Below are positions 12,936 to 25,600 of a stretch of 64,000 nt of DNA, in pieces. The position numbers and the translations under genes are program-made. Numbering within the stretch: the stretch's first letter is position 1; each line of letters starts with the position of its first letter. Origin of the DNA: Paratrimastix pyriformis (Eukaryota; Preaxostyla; Paratrimastigidae); NCBI GenBank assembly GCA_027972325.1, contig JAPMOS010000027.1:432124-496123 (forward strand). Reading direction: 5' to 3'. The notes beneath the pieces were generated by a model. It saw only the letters and a program-made list of their open reading frames with translations. It had not been told where the DNA came from and searched no databases.

Positions 12936-15900
12936 ATGGGAGCTCCCCTCTTGAAGCGCTTCCTCGCCAAATTCTTGGCGGAGCCCACAGACATTACTGG
13001 AGGCTCCGCTGCCCTGCAGACAGAATTGGCTTTGATTCGGACGACTCTCTGTGATTACACCTATGCCCGATTCAGCATCACTCCTGAGATGGTCTGACCA
13101 AACAAAAAAACATAGCAACCCTTTATCATTTCCTCTCGGCCATCTGCCCTCAGATTCACCCTGCCGATCAGCCATCCATCGCTGGGCTCATCAACCAGCT
13201 GGGAGCGGGCCTTTTGAAATTCCACCGACTCCCTCGTTTGCTCCTCCAAGTTCCATCGACTATCTTGGGAGAACATCTCTTCAACGAGAACTATCCTGGG
13301 GGCGTCAGCCGGTTTGGCACCTTGGGGGAGCTGCGGGCCGGCTTGGGGGCGGGCCACCCCGATGGCCGGCTGGCCCCGGATGCGGCGCCTGTTGTGGTCT
13401 ACTTGATGACTCCCATTGACCTGGCCGCCGAGGTGGCGGCCTTGGTGGGGAGCCACCCCTGCTGCCTGCTGGTGGAGGAGGGCCCTCACGACCTGGTCGG
13501 TGCGACCCGCTCGGCGGGGGCGGGGGGTCTCCCGCGGACAGTCTTCGAGGAGCCTGCCGCTCGGGGGCGTGTGCTCCATGCCAGCAGCACGAGGCCGCTC
13601 TTTGGGGCCCGCATGGCTCTGGATTGGGTGATCTACGACCACGCGGCGGCGGCGGCCCCGGCGACCCTGGCCGGGGGCGTGGCCACGCTGCTGCGCGCCT
13701 CCACCGAGCGGCTGCTTTCCTCGCCCGCCGAGCTTCTTATGGTCGCCCAGCTCGCGCGGGCAGCCCTGGCGTCCCCCGAGGGCCGCGAGCAGCTCGAGGC
13801 CCAGGGGCGGCGCCTGCGGAGGGCCCAGGACATCGCCGGGGCGGCGCTCCTTGAGGCCGCCGGCCCCGACCGGGCCGGGGGGCTCCTCTGGTGGGCCACT
13901 CAACCCGGCGACCACCGACTGGCATTGGCCATCCGGCCAGACCGCTGCGCGCCAGCCCGCCTTGCCCAGGAGGCCCGGTCACGCGGACCCGAGGATGCCG
14001 CCACCCTCCCGCTGGCGGCTGTCCTCGCCCGCCCCGAGCGGCAGATCCTCCCGACCACCGGAGTCGAGGCCCCGCTGCCACCCGCCGGTCCGGACGAGGT
14101 GCTCACCTGGCTCAAGCCGGCCTGCTGGGACGGGTGGGGGCCCGGGTGCCTCATGGAGGCCGACCTGACGGCGCCCCCCGATGAGGAGGCCCTCCGCTCG
14201 GCCGTCCGGGCCCTGGCCCGGTGCTGCGCCTCGCTGACTCACACCGGTCCGCCCAGAGACGACCCTCATGCCCGCCATGCCTTTCCCTTGCTCAACGATC
14301 GGATCTTCGCTTCCCTCCCAGAGCTGGAGCGGCCTTCGACCCACTCGGAGAAGCAAGCGCCCATCCTTCTCAAGGGCCGCCCCGGGCCCCGGGGACTCCG
14401 TGTGGCGGTTGTGCATGGCCCGATCGCCGTGCCCATCGGCGTGCCGGCCGCCATGAACGCCGCCCTCACGGCCAGCCCCGGCTCTGCTTGCGCCCCGGCG
14501 CCGACCGCATCGGGGGCGCTGGGCAACCCAGAGGACCCCCTGGGGGTGCCCGCCCGGACCTGTGACGCTCCGATCGATGAAACACTTCCACCGTCAGGGA
14601 CGGCCCCGCCGGCCGGGCCGCCCGTCGTGTTGGTGACCTCGCCTGCCCCGGGTCCGCGCGCCCGGCCTGCCTCATCCCCTCTGTGGCCTGCCTCATCCCC
14701 TCTGTGGCCTGCCTCATCCCCTCTGTGGCCTGCCTCATCCCCTCTGTGGCCTGCCTCATCCCCTCTGTGGCCTGCCTCATCCCCTCTGTGGCCTGCCTCA
14801 TCCCCTCTGTGGCCTGCCTCATCCCCTCTGTGGCCTGCCCCATCCCTCTGTGGCCTGCCTCATCCCCTCTGTGGCCTGCCTCATCCCCTCTGTGGCCTGC
14901 CTCATCCCCTCTGTGGCCTGCCTCATCCCCTCTGTGGCCTGCCCCATCCCTCTGTGGCCTGCCCCATCCCCTCTGTGGCCTGCCTCATCCCCTCTGTGGC
15001 CTGCCTCATCCCCTCTGTGGGCTGCCTCATCCCCTCTGTGGCCTGCCCCATCCCCTCTGTGGCCTGCCTCATCCCCTCTGTGGCCTGCCCCATCCCTCTG
15101 TGGCCTGCCCCATCCCCTCTGTGGCCTGCCTCATCCCCTCTGTGGCCTGTCTCTTCGACTCACCGCGACCGCACGGGTCCGTTTGATCGATCGCGCCATC
15201 GGGCGGTTGGGGGGTCCCTCTGCTTTGCTCAGACCCGCTGGGGGACGCGTTGGCCGTCCCGCTGGCCTGTGCGCTGGAAGAGATGGGGCACAGTCCTGTG
15301 ACTCTCCCGGCCCAGGGCGCTTGGGGCGGTGCCGAGGGGGGCGTGACCTATCTGTCGCGGCTGGCAGCCCTGCTGGATCGGCCGGGCCCCCTGGACGCGG
15401 TCATCCTAGGGGCGGCCTTGCCCTCCCTTGGGGGCCCGTTGGCCCACGAGATCGAAAAGGCCACCGCTCGCGACGAGGTCCCGCCCCGCACATTGCACAT
15501 TGCACAGTTCCCACTGCGCATACCGTGCCACCTACAGTCCCCGGCATAAATACTTGGACAGACAGACGGCCCACCGGGGTGTGATCCGGGCCTCCCCGGT
15601 TCCACCTTCTTCCATCGCTGGTTGGAGAAGACCACCCCATTTTGTGTCCCATAATTTGTTGGGCGGGCCCAGGGTTTATAGGAATGACGTGGGACGGGTG
15701 AAAGTGGGTCACGGAAATCGGTCGACAAACCCGAGCCCTTCTGCAACAAGGAAAGACAGTCAGCCGGATTGCCGGCAGCACACACACCCCACACCCCACT
15801 CTCCACTTGGAGGCATCCCCACCCCGCGCCGGGACAGACAAGAATGCATTCCACTACTGATGACCAGTCCACCATCCGCCGCGAACATTGCGCCAAGACG

Positions 15901-18900
15901 GAGAACCTCCCGCAATTGGTGAATTGGGTTCGCAAGTAAAGACGGTGGGCCATCAGATCCATGACTGTGAGCCATCTTCTCCATGGGGCTGGCCTCCGGT
16001 TGATGTGACAAACCAAAACACGCCCTCCCACGGAGGTCCACCGACGAAAGTGACTCGAATCCACACACCCAAAAAAGGACTCCGACCGGGACAAGGTGGT
16101 GGTCACGACAAGACCGCACACGTGACTGGCCCACGCAAGCACCGAGTTTGTGGCGTGGCTGCCCGAGACAGGACAGCACGAGACATGCACACATCCGCTC
16201 AAGATGCATGCCTGGGTGGGGATCTCTTTCATGGGGAAGACTCAGCTCTTCCTGTTCACTGAGTACCCGGAGGCCACCACGGACCTGTGGGTCCTGAAAG
16301 AGGTCTTGGCCCCCTCTCCCCGCCCCTGGGTCCCCGCCATGCGGATCACCCAGCAGAAGCACCACAAAAGACACAAGACAAAAGTGTGCCTCAAAGTGCC
16401 CAACGACAAAACATCACCAGGGTCATCCAGCCACCCCAGCCACCCGACCTCAACCCCATCGAGGGTGTGCGAAAGACCATCAAGTGTCGGGTGGTCACCC
16501 ACAACCCCCGATCTGAGGCCACCCTGGGGAAGTGGACATGGTTCGAGTGGGGGAAGCTGAAAATGGCCGATTTTTTTATGGCCGCTTTTTCAATGTCCGA
16601 CCGATGCCAGGCTGTGCTCGAGCCAAATGGAGGCCGACCCGAGACTGAGTAACCAACTAAATGGGAGTGTATTGTCTACCAGCCAACAGGCTTTGCGTGC
16701 CCCAATTATGGCTGGGCGGGGGGGAGTGCGCCCATCTTTTGTCCAAGTATTTATGCCGGGGACTGTATATCTCCGCCTTGCCTGCCCACTGCTTCTCACG
16801 ACGCTCGCTGGCTCTCTTGCAGCTCTTCCACGGGGCGCGCTCGCAGCTGCGGCATCGCAAGTACGAGTTCAACTCGCGCCTGCTGGCGGGCAAGAAGGAG
16901 CGCGCCCGGATGCTGGACCAGTACCGGCGCCACAAGCAGGCCCTGCTCGACATCAAGCACACCGCAGACGCCGACGCGGCCCGCCTGCGAACGGGTTCGA
17001 CCCCCCCCCGGGCCGTGCGGGGCAGGGGACGCCATCAATGCGCCGGCCACATTGTGGTGCCTCGTCCCTCAAATCCACGCCCCTCACATCCACACACCCC
17101 CCCGCATCCACGTCCCTCACATCCACGCCCCTCACATCCACGCCCCTCACATCCACGCCCCTCACATCCACGCCCCTCACATCCACGCCCCTCACATCCA
17201 CGCGGCTCGCATGCCTGTTCTCGTTCGGTGGGTCCGAGGGGGAAGATCGCTCACCTGCCCCTCGGCCCACCGGGTTGCGTTCCGGGTGCTGTGGTGGGAA
17301 GCAGAAGCGCGGCCCTCTCAGACTCGAGCGGGCTGCCCTGCAGGGGCGGTGGCCCTGGGGCGCGAGCGTCTCCGGACGGGGCTGGCCGGGCTGCGAGAGC
17401 TGAAGGCCCGCATGCAGCAGCTCGTCGATGGGTCCGCCCCTCCCGCCCCCCGGCCTGCCCCCCGGCCTGCCCCGGCCTGCCCCCCGGCCTGCCCCGGCCT
17501 GCCCCCCGGCCTGCCCCGGCCTGCCCCCCGGCCTGCCCCCCGGCCTGCCCCCCGGCCTGCCCCCCGGCCTGCCCCCCGGCCTGCCCCGGCCTGCCCCCGG
17601 CCTGCCCCGGCCTGCCCCCGGCCTGCCCCGGCCTGCCCCCCGGCCTGCCCCCCGGCCTGCCCCGGCCTGCCCCGGCCTGCCCCGGCCTGCCCCTGGCCTG
17701 CCCCCCGGCCTGCCCCCTGGCCTGCCCCCGGCCTGCCCCTGGCCTGCCCCCCGGCCTGCCCCCTGGCCTGCCCCCTGGCCTGCCCCCTGGCCTGCCCCCC
17801 GGCCGCCACGGCTCCTCATGCGGCCCACATCTCGAACATGAACGCGAGCTGCTGCATCCGAGCGGCACGCGCAGGGTTGGGGCGGATGTGCCTCCCAATG
17901 GCAATTAGCAGACGCTGGGGGGGGGGGGGGGGGGGGGTGACGATGGAGGTGACGGCGGCGGTTGGTGGTCCTTCGGGTCCTTCGGTTGGCAGCCGCTGCG
18001 GCCCATCTTTCATCTTCCCTCGGGCGCCCTCTGCCGCCCCGGCACCAGGGTGAACGAGGACCGGGCCCGCTTCCTGCAGCAGTACGAGCTGGGCGCCTTC
18101 GAGGGCCTGCTCAGTCGGCTGCCGGGTGCTCTCACACCCGCCGACCGGGCCGACCTCCAGCAGGTCCGCCGCCACGGGCGATGGCGGGCCCGCGGTGCCC
18201 ACCCATCCACACCCATCCGCCCTCCCATACCCATCCGCCCTCCCATACCCATCCGCCCTCCCCTGGGTGGCTCCCCTCCGGATAGGCGCTGCTGGTTTAT
18301 CTGGGCCAGGAGCGAGCCGCCTTCCGGGCCTTCTTTTCCACCGGCGGGGCCACCGCACCTGCGCGCACAGGCGGCCCCCCGGCCGCCATGGCGGCGGCCA
18401 CTCCGGGGTCTCCCGCCATCGCCATCGCAGACGCGAGTCCCCCGAGCGCCCCTCTGCCCTTCCCGCCGAGCGCCCCCCGCTTGTCAGCCTTCCCGCCCAC
18501 GGGCACCGCCGCCCCGGGGCCGCCGCGACACCACCAACACCAGCGCTCCCAAGCGCCCCCCCAGCAGCTCGCCGCCCCTCGGTGGCCTCAGGACGGGCAG
18601 GCGGGTGCCGGGCCCCTGACCGCCTCGCTCGCCCCCCACGGGGAGGCCCCCCCTGCGCCATTGGTGGCCCCCCCGCCCCCCCGCCCCATCTCGCCCAGGG
18701 CAGAAGTGACCGGCCGGCCCACCGGCGCCCCTCGGACCGCCACGCTCCCCACCCCCCCGGTCGGGTCGTTGTCGGCCGATCGCGATCATGCCCGTGCCCG
18801 CGGTGATGCCCGCGGCGATGCCCCCGATGCCCCCGATGCCCCCGGCACGGATGAATCCGGGCTCCTTCCCCAGGCCTCAGCCGGGCCGGGGTCAACCGCC

Positions 18901-21900
18901 CCGGGGGTCCGTCCCACCAGGCGCCTCACCCGAAGCGGCCACCGCCACGCCCCCGAGCCGCCCCGGGGAGCAGGCCTCCCGCAGGGCCCTGAGGGGGCAG
19001 CGGGGGCCGAGGAGGTCATGCAGCCCGAGTTCCTCGCCGATGGTCCGTCCGGATTGCCCGCCCACCTGCCCGCCCACCCGCCCATTCAGGTGTCTCGAGG
19101 CACGCTCACCTCACCCGCCCGGCCTTCGCATCGCCCCCCAGACGGCGACGAGCCTGATGGCGACCTCATGCAGGAGCCGCCCCCTCCGCCGCCCTCCCCG
19201 CCACCCGCGGCCCTTCCGCGCATCCTGCCCGAGCTGCAGGTCCGCCCGCCCGCCCTCGCTCTCACATCCGCACTTGGGTGGCCGCCGTCCCCGCTGATGG
19301 GACCTGATCATGCCCCCTGGGCCCATGCCCCCTGGGCCCATGCCCCCTGGGCCCATGCCCCCTGGGCCCATGCCCCCTGGGCCCATGCCCCCTGGGCCCA
19401 TGCCCCCTGGGCCCATGCCGCTTTTTGACCCGCGCCCCACCGCCGTGGCACAGCGTCTGCTGGCCATCCAGACGGACGGATCAAGCCTCGTCCACCGGCT
19501 CCGGCCCGAGGCGCTCCTGGTGACCAGCGTCCGCTCCTCGGACACGCCGCGGCCCCTCGAGGAGCTCGCCGATCGCACGTCCGGCCTGCACCCCCAGCCA
19601 GACACCCACCCAGACACCCAGACAGACACATCTGCCCCCTTTCAGCCTTACTCATGCAGGTGCGGCGTGTTGCCCAATGCGCCCCTTCTGTTCGCACCTA
19701 ACCCTAACCCTTCTGTGGCCCTTGTGCGGTTCGTTACGCCTCGGGGGGCAGTCGGCGCGAGTGCCTGCGGGCGGGCGCTGGCCTGGTTGTCTTCAGCGGG
19801 TCCCTCGCCCTGGCGGCCCCGGCGAGCCCTGCTGCCGTCTGCCCGGTGGCGCCACCCGCCTGCATCCCGGTGGCCCTGGTGGGGTCGCCCGAAGGCGCCA
19901 TCTTCCATGTCGGGCCCGCACCATCCTCCGTCCGCCACTCGGCCGGGGCGGCCCGTCGGGCCGACGGGGCGGGGTGCCCCGAAGTCGGCAATGAGGAAGA
20001 CGGGCTGGCTCAAGTGGTGGGCCGGGCCGTGGCGGCCCGATGCCGTGTCCGGAACGTGGCCATCGCCTTGCGCACCTGCCCCCCGCCGAGCCCTTGCGCG
20101 TCGACGGGTGGCGCGGGGCCCGCGTCGGTTTCCGTTTGCGAGCCCAGCTGGGCGGCCTCGGGACCCCTGCTGCGCGAACTGGCCGGGCACTGGACCCGGG
20201 CACAGCGCCTGGGCCTGCGCGGCATCGGGGCGGCCATCTCGGGGGCATTCCTGGCCCTCCGACGCCCTGCCGGTCGGTGCGGCCCTCCCTTGGACGCACT
20301 CCCCACTCCCTTGGACGCACTCCCTTGGACGCACTCCCCACTCCCTTGGACGCACTCCCCACTCCCTTGGACGCACTCCCTTGGACGCACTCCCCACTCC
20401 CTTGGACGCACTCCCTTGGACGCACTCCCCACTCCCTTGGACGCACTCCCTTGGACGCACTCCCCACTCCCTTGGACGCACTCCCTTGGACACTCCATTC
20501 CATCACTGGGCGACCTCGCATCGGCATCGCTCAGATGCCCTTCCTCTTGCCATCCCCCCCTCACCTCTTGCAGGGGGCTTCGTAGTCTCTGCGGATACGG
20601 CCAACCCGTCGGCCCCCGGGGTGGTCGTCGCCCGGTACGACGAGGAGGTCCGCTCGGAGAGGGAGCCGCTGGCGTCAGGGAGGGAGGGGGCGCTGGAAGG
20701 GGAGAGGCGCACTCACAAAAAACATTCTCCTACAGGGCCGCCTCATGCACGCCCATTCGCCCAACAACACGCCTCCGCCCCCTGGAGCCCACCTCGCCGG
20801 GGCCATCTTCGCCCGCTGGCCCGACGTGCAGGCCGTTTTGCAGGCACCCATCTTCCCCGCGCTGCCCCTCGAGCCGTCCGTCCCTTCCGATCGCCCTGCC
20901 CAGCCATGCGCGACCATCGATTGTCTTGCCCGCCCGCCACCATGGATTGCCTTGCCCGGGATCGATTGTGGGACGCACTCGCGCCCGCCTGATGGGACCC
21001 CTTTGCCACCACCCACCGCAGCACGGCCGAGACGGCCCGGGTGGCGGTGCTCGCGCCCCCGACCAGCCTCGAGGCCCAGGAGGCCATCCTGGGGGCCCTC
21101 GCCCTGCCAACCAGCGACGGGCCGCCCCCCCCACGACCGGCATCACCCTCTCCCTCAGAACCGTGCCCCCGCCCGCCCGCCCACCGATGGGCGGCTCTGA
21201 TGACGTATCAAGGGACCCTGGTCCTGGGCTCGCGGCCCACCCTGGACAGCTGCCTTGAACGGCTGTCCCCGCACCTGGTCCGCCCGCTCGCCTCCGGCCC
21301 CTGCCCGGCCTTCCCGCCTCTCTTCTCGCCTGCCGAGGGCCCACAAAACCTGATTCGATGCCTGTGCGCTCGGCCACCAGGCACCGGCGGCGCTATGGGA
21401 GCGAGTGGGGGCGCTGGACGTGGGGCTCGGCCGGTACGGCAGCCTGCTGGCCGCCCTCGCGCCCCCCGCGGCCCCGCGCGCCTCCACGCCTTCCGAAGAG
21501 GGCCCCGGGGCGCCATCGAGCCCCCAACCGAGCGCCATGGCTGGGGGCGGGATGGCCCTGGTGGTGGGCCATCCGTGCGCGGCTCTCACGGGCGCCCTGG
21601 CGGACCGGGGGTGGGGCCGCCTGGTTGTGCTGCCACTGGAGACGCCTCCCCTCTGGCCGCTCTTCACCCAGAGCTGCCCTGGTGCCCCTGCCCCTGCCCC
21701 TGCCCCTCACCTTGCTGTCGAAGCCGCAGTTGGGGTTTGTGCGGTCGGGAGTTCGGCCGAGGGGGCCCCCTTCCACCCCTCTGTCACCACCCTGCGGGCG
21801 TGTCCCCCGGAGGATTTCGAGCGTACCTACCGCCAATATGTGCCGCCTCTACCCCCGGTCCAGTGTTGCCTCTACCTGGACGGTCTCAGCCCCACCACCA

Positions 21901-22513
21901 CTGCAGCATCCCTGGGCGCCTTTCTGAGACAGGTCGCTTGGCCATGCAAACCCCTCTCCGATCTGGGCCCAGCCCACCAACACCGGCCTTGGCATTATCA
22001 TCACGTTTGCATTGCCCACCGCATGCGCGCATCGCACAGGTGCATGGGTGCCTGAGTCCGGGTGGCCTGGTGGCGATGCGGCTGGATCGGGCGCCCAGCG
22101 ACCGCGACCGCGACCGCGACCGGGGCAACAGCGGCCTCGAGGCCCCGGACGAGCTGCGCCTGCGCCACGAACAGTGCCTGACGGCCCACCCGACGCTCGC
22201 CGGCACCTTCCAGGAAGTCAACCTCCGCACAAGCAGTACGGCTGATGATCGCATTCTTTTCACGACGACCGAGCTCACCGTCGCCACTGTGGCACCCGGA
22301 TCCGAAGCAGCGCCCACTCAATTCGCTCTGGATCGAATTTGGGGCATCCGTCAAACGCCCATCTTCAGACAAGCCGAGTTGACAGAATTGGTGGCCGACC
22401 TCCGCGACCCCAGCACAGGGACTCACCTTTTCCAAAATGTCCGCTTCGAAAGCGATGATCTTTCGAGCTGGGACGGCGCAGATTCGTTGGTCATGTTCGC
22501 GCAAAAACTTTAG
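12936..22513 (+). CDS. Large multi-exon protein of unknown function
   Basis: I do not recognise this protein. The start ATG at 12936 opens an exon (MGAPLLKRFLAKFLAEP...) that ends at 13091 on a GTCTGA donor. The next exon starts after CAG near 13161 (IHPADQPSIAGLINQL) and runs to the donor GTCCGCCC near 14247. Later exons include about 14320-14652, 15230-15477 (LAHEIEKATARDE), 16823 to about 17005 (basic, heptad-like, probably coiled coil), about 17344-17430, 18052 to about 18165 and about 18290-19043 (Pro/Ala-rich). After that come a short Pro-rich exon to about 19240, one from about 19454 (RLLAIQTDGSSLVHRLRP) and a final exon ending DSLVMFAQKL with TAG at 22511. Segments such as PLDAVILGAALPSLGG and MALVVGHPCAAL look Rossmann-like, but I would not assign a family. 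Almost every intron contains a private tandem repeat. It could be two genes, since exons between 19600 and 21700 are uncertain. Confidence 0.5.
14660..15152 (+). repeat. Intronic 21-bp minisatellite
   Basis: About two dozen copies of a 21-bp unit (beginning CCTCATCCCCTCTGTGG), some shortened by 2 bp. They lie inside an intron of the unknown gene, between a GTCCGC donor after TSPAPG and the exon starting DPLGDALAVPLA. Confidence 0.85.
15535..16765 (+). mobile_element. Tc1/mariner-like DNA transposon (degenerate), inside an intron
   Basis: A 1231-bp element with perfect terminal inverted repeats of at least 26 bp, beginning CAGTCCCCGGCATAAA on the left and ending in its reverse complement on the right. 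It is flanked by TA at 15533-15534 and 16766-16767, the target duplication of Tc1/mariner. It sits in an intron of the unknown gene: donor GTCCCG at 15478, acceptor CAG at 16820-16822. The host exons on each side still join in frame, so the insertion is spliced out. Confidence 0.9.
16150..16652 (+). pseudogene. Degenerate Tc1/mariner transposase fragment
   Basis: Translated pieces in two frames match the DDE-transposase landmarks of Tc1/mariner. MHAWVGISFMGKTQLFLF corresponds to the VWGGISxxGKTPL block. PPQPPDLNPIEGVRKTI corresponds to the PQSPDLNPIE block. The frame changes between them and no full-length ORF exists, so the copy is not autonomous. Confidence 0.75.
17083..17207 (+). repeat. 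Intronic 15-bp repeat (TCACATCCACGCCCC)
   Basis: Tandem copies of TCACATCCACGCCCC in an intron of the unknown gene. The intron is bounded by the exon ending AARLRTG and the exon beginning AVALGRERL. Confidence 0.8.
17438..17805 (+). repeat. Intronic GGCCTGCCCC(CC) minisatellite
   Basis: Dense 10-12-bp units of GGCCTGCCCC(CC) over about 365 bp within an intron of the unknown gene, which also contains a G homopolymer near 17918-17937. All three frames are open only because the array is simple; it is not coding. Confidence 0.8.
19309..19423 (+). repeat. Intronic 14-bp repeat (CCCCTGGGCCCATG) x8
   Basis: Eight perfect units. One frame reads as Pro-Met-Pro-Pro-Gly, which looks protein-like. However, the flanking exons join in phase if the whole block is spliced (donor GTCCGC at about 19241, acceptor CACAG at about 19453, ELQ|RLLAIQ), so I call it intronic. 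Confidence 0.7.
20285..20492 (+). repeat. Intronic TTGGACGCACTCCC(CACTCCC) array
   Basis: Irregular tandem array of TTGGACGCACTCCC units with an optional CACTCCC. It sits next to the exon ending SGAFLALRRPAG and has the composition of the other intronic minisatellites. Confidence 0.7.
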
Positions 22514-22622
22514 CCTCACTTTCGGATAAAATATCTTTCTTTTTTCACAACATTGATCCTTTCGGGTGGCGCGCCTGTCAAGCGGTGTCTCAACAACCAA
22601 AAGGGGTCTCTCGGCAAAGCCC

Positions 22623-25600
22623 ATGGCCCAACAGGTGGGCCAAGACGATTTTTTGAGCATATTAGAGAGAGGGATTTTTTCTGTTTATTATGTTCTCAAG
22701 GTTTGCGTATCAAGGTACTTCGGTCTCGCTTCACCCTCCAACACAACAGATCGAAAGCGGGTTCCCGCGTGTGAAATGGGTTCTCTTCTTTTTGCAGGCC
22801 TGACCATCCCCAACAACGCCTCTCACCCCACCACCCACAACAGGCGCTTCAAATGTGGCTCTTGGTGACTCCTATCCCAAGTCTCTTTCTCACGTCGGAT
22901 TGGATCAGATATCCTGTTGAAATTTTGGATTTTTCTTTTTCTGGTCGCTCGGTCGCGACGATGTATGTCTGTGAAGCCGCATTCCACCTGATCATAACAC
23001 CGACCACGACCACGACAACTAGATTACTTTCGGAATGTGTGCGCTTGTCGTCATCACCTATGCTATTGTGACTTTGCTGGTGGTCTTTCTTTTCCAGCAC
23101 GAGGATGCCTCACTTTTGGTCCGCGTCTCTCGGCGTGGCCGCGTCACCCATCCCCACCTATTTTCACCCGACCCTCCTCTAGTGGCCCTTGCGCTTCTTG
23201 CGGAGCGTGACCTTCGTGCTGCGTCTGTCGCCCAGCGCGCCAGGAGGGAGAGAGGTGGGGAGCGCGGTTGAGCGGATGATTTCACTCCTCCCCTCTCTCC
23301 CTCCCCCCTCCCCCCTGTGTCGCGCTTGGGCCGAACGCAGCGAGCGTGCTGTTCATCCCCATGCTGGGGGCCTTTCTGGACATCCTCGACTGCCGCTACG
23401 GGGGCGCCACTGTTGTGCACGACCTCTTCCCCGAAGCGGTTCGATGCTGGGGTCCGCCCCGCCCGCCCACAGACGAGGGGGGACGACGCATGCCCACTGC
23501 AGCCTCACGTGCCACCACTTGTCGGCCAGGCGATCCGAGGAGGCGGAAACCATCACCCAAACCGGATCCGCACGCACTCACTACACCTTCACGGACGGTG
23601 CCTGATGGTGGTGGTGGTGGTGATGATGATGATAGACCTCGGCCACGGCATCGTGTCGGGCCTGGACATCGTTCTGCTCCTCGTCTTCGTGCCCTTCGCC
23701 CTCGGAGCCGCTCTCCTGTCTGTCCTCCACGTGTCACAGCGCTATGGACGGCATATTCATATGGGCGCCTCCCTCTCTCCTCCGGCCAGGGTCGTGGCCA
23801 AGCTGGGCTTGGACGGGCGCTCCAGAGGCCGCTTCGACTTCCTGGTGGTCCGTGCCCGGGGCCATCAACAGACGCCCCCTCCCCCAGCTTCAGTGGATCC
23901 CCCGGCATTCCCTCGATCATCCCCACGACTCCCCGCACGGCTGCGCAGCTGGTCGTGAAGGCCATTCTGGTCACCATCCGGCGGGTCCTGACGGCCCACA
24001 CCACCCTCCGCGCGGTGGTGATGTGCCTCTGCCTGGCCGTGCTGCTCCTGTACATCTTCCTCTGGGTCCCGTACTACCGCATGGTCGCCAATGCGCTCGT
24101 CCGTGCGTCGCCAGCCGGCCCCAAGCACTGTGCCGCCCATGACCGCCATGACCCACCACTGCCCTGCCATGACCCACCACTGCCCTGCCATGGCCCACCA
24201 CTGCCCTGCCATGGCCCAGGCGCCTTGACGCAACCCAAGCCCACTGATGAATTGTCTGAGTTTCTGGTTTGACTGGTCCCCGTTGGGCGTGGACGGGGGC
24301 ATGACCCAGTATGCGGGCCTCTACGGGGCGTGTCTCGTGTCGGCTATCTACTTCGCCCTGGAGATGCACCTCTTCACGGCGCCCAACGAGCTCACCCATT
24401 TCCTGCCCATGGTGGCCATCGCCCTCGGGGCGGCCGTCCTGGTGGGCTACCTGAACGGTCTCCTCCGCGCCCCGATGGATGGTCGTCGGTCGTCACACGC
24501 CCGTTCATCATCCCCTCCCTTCCCCTCCCTTCCCCTCCCTTCCCCTCCCTTCCCCTCCCTTCTCTTTCCCGCACAGCTGTGAGGTACCGCAGGGCGCTCG
24601 CGATCTCGCGGCCTCATCTGCTCCGCCTCCTGGCCGGTCCGCACCCCACGCCCGACGGCTCCGCCTGTCCCGTCCGGTTGGGGTCGGTCCCTTCATCAGC
24701 GCACGCTTTCTTACCATGTTGCTGGCGCTTGTGTGTGGTGCGGGTGCCGGCGGTTTGTCGGGTTGGGCCGCCGCAGAGCAACCCCTCCAGGCCGCCAATC
24801 CGGCCGGATCGCCCGGCTCGCAGGGGGGCTACCTGGCCAGCCCCGCCTTCCCGTCGGCCGCGCCGGGCGGTCTGTCGTCCGTTGCCGTGAGCAGCCCCCT
24901 GCTGGGGGGCGCCTCGCTCCGGGGCAGCGTGGGGGCGCCATCGGCCTCGAGCGTGGGGGGTGGGCTGGGCTTCGTGTCGGCCCTGCAGCCCAGCGCCAAG
25001 GGCGCCCCCATGTACGAGGCGGCCATGAACCCGGCCGGCAGCGCGGCAGGCGCGGGCGCACTCGCCATGGCCGAAGCTCCCGGTCTGCAGGCTCCCATTC
25101 TCTTCTACGAACAGTGACCTGGGCTCTGGGGAGGGGAGGGGAGGGGAGCGACGGGGCCGGTGTCATTGACCTCATGCCGCCCGGGTGCCGGTCCTCCTCG
25201 GGCCCGCAGTGGGCCAGACCACGACTGCCTACCTCTCGCTCCAGGGCGTCCCAAGCCCCGAGGCGATCGCGGCCTCGTGCCGCATGTCGGGCGCCCCCGA
25301 GCGCGCCATCCGTTTCCTGCACTGGTTCGCGATCCTGCCCCAGCCCCTCCGGTCTTGAGGCGTGGGGATGGCGCTGCACCGCCCCTTGGTCATGTTGACC
25401 TCTCCCGTCACCCATCCACGCCCGCAGGAAGGAGGCTTCCGCGGACGGGCGCCTGGTCAGCTACGGGGAGGCCATCCTGGCCCGGTCCATGGGCCGCTTC
25501 GGCGAGGCGCACGTCTTCCTCTTGGCGTACGCGGAGTTCCTGAACATGTTCCTGCACAACCCCCTCGCGGCCCTGCTCATCTTCCGCCGGGCCGGCAACC

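Noticed and set aside
14590-15477. Ketoreductase-like segments (VVLVTS..., PLDAVILGAALPSLGG) hinting at a polyketide synthase
   Set aside because: No KS, AT or ACP motifs are present, and the following exon is a basic coiled coil. Similarity is limited to a generic Rossmann look.
19310-19430. Pro-Met-Pro-Pro-Gly repeat peptide
   Set aside because: It is in a different frame from both flanking exons. Splicing out the whole 14-bp array gives a clean phase match.
19696-19715. Interstitial CCTAACCCTAACCC
   Set aside because: Only two units, no junction or element next to it; this can occur by chance in C-rich DNA.
22566-22868. Start of the TmcB-like gene at 22566
   Set aside because: That frame opens with GTG. 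The ATG at 22623 is the first proper start and leads directly into the conserved N-terminus.
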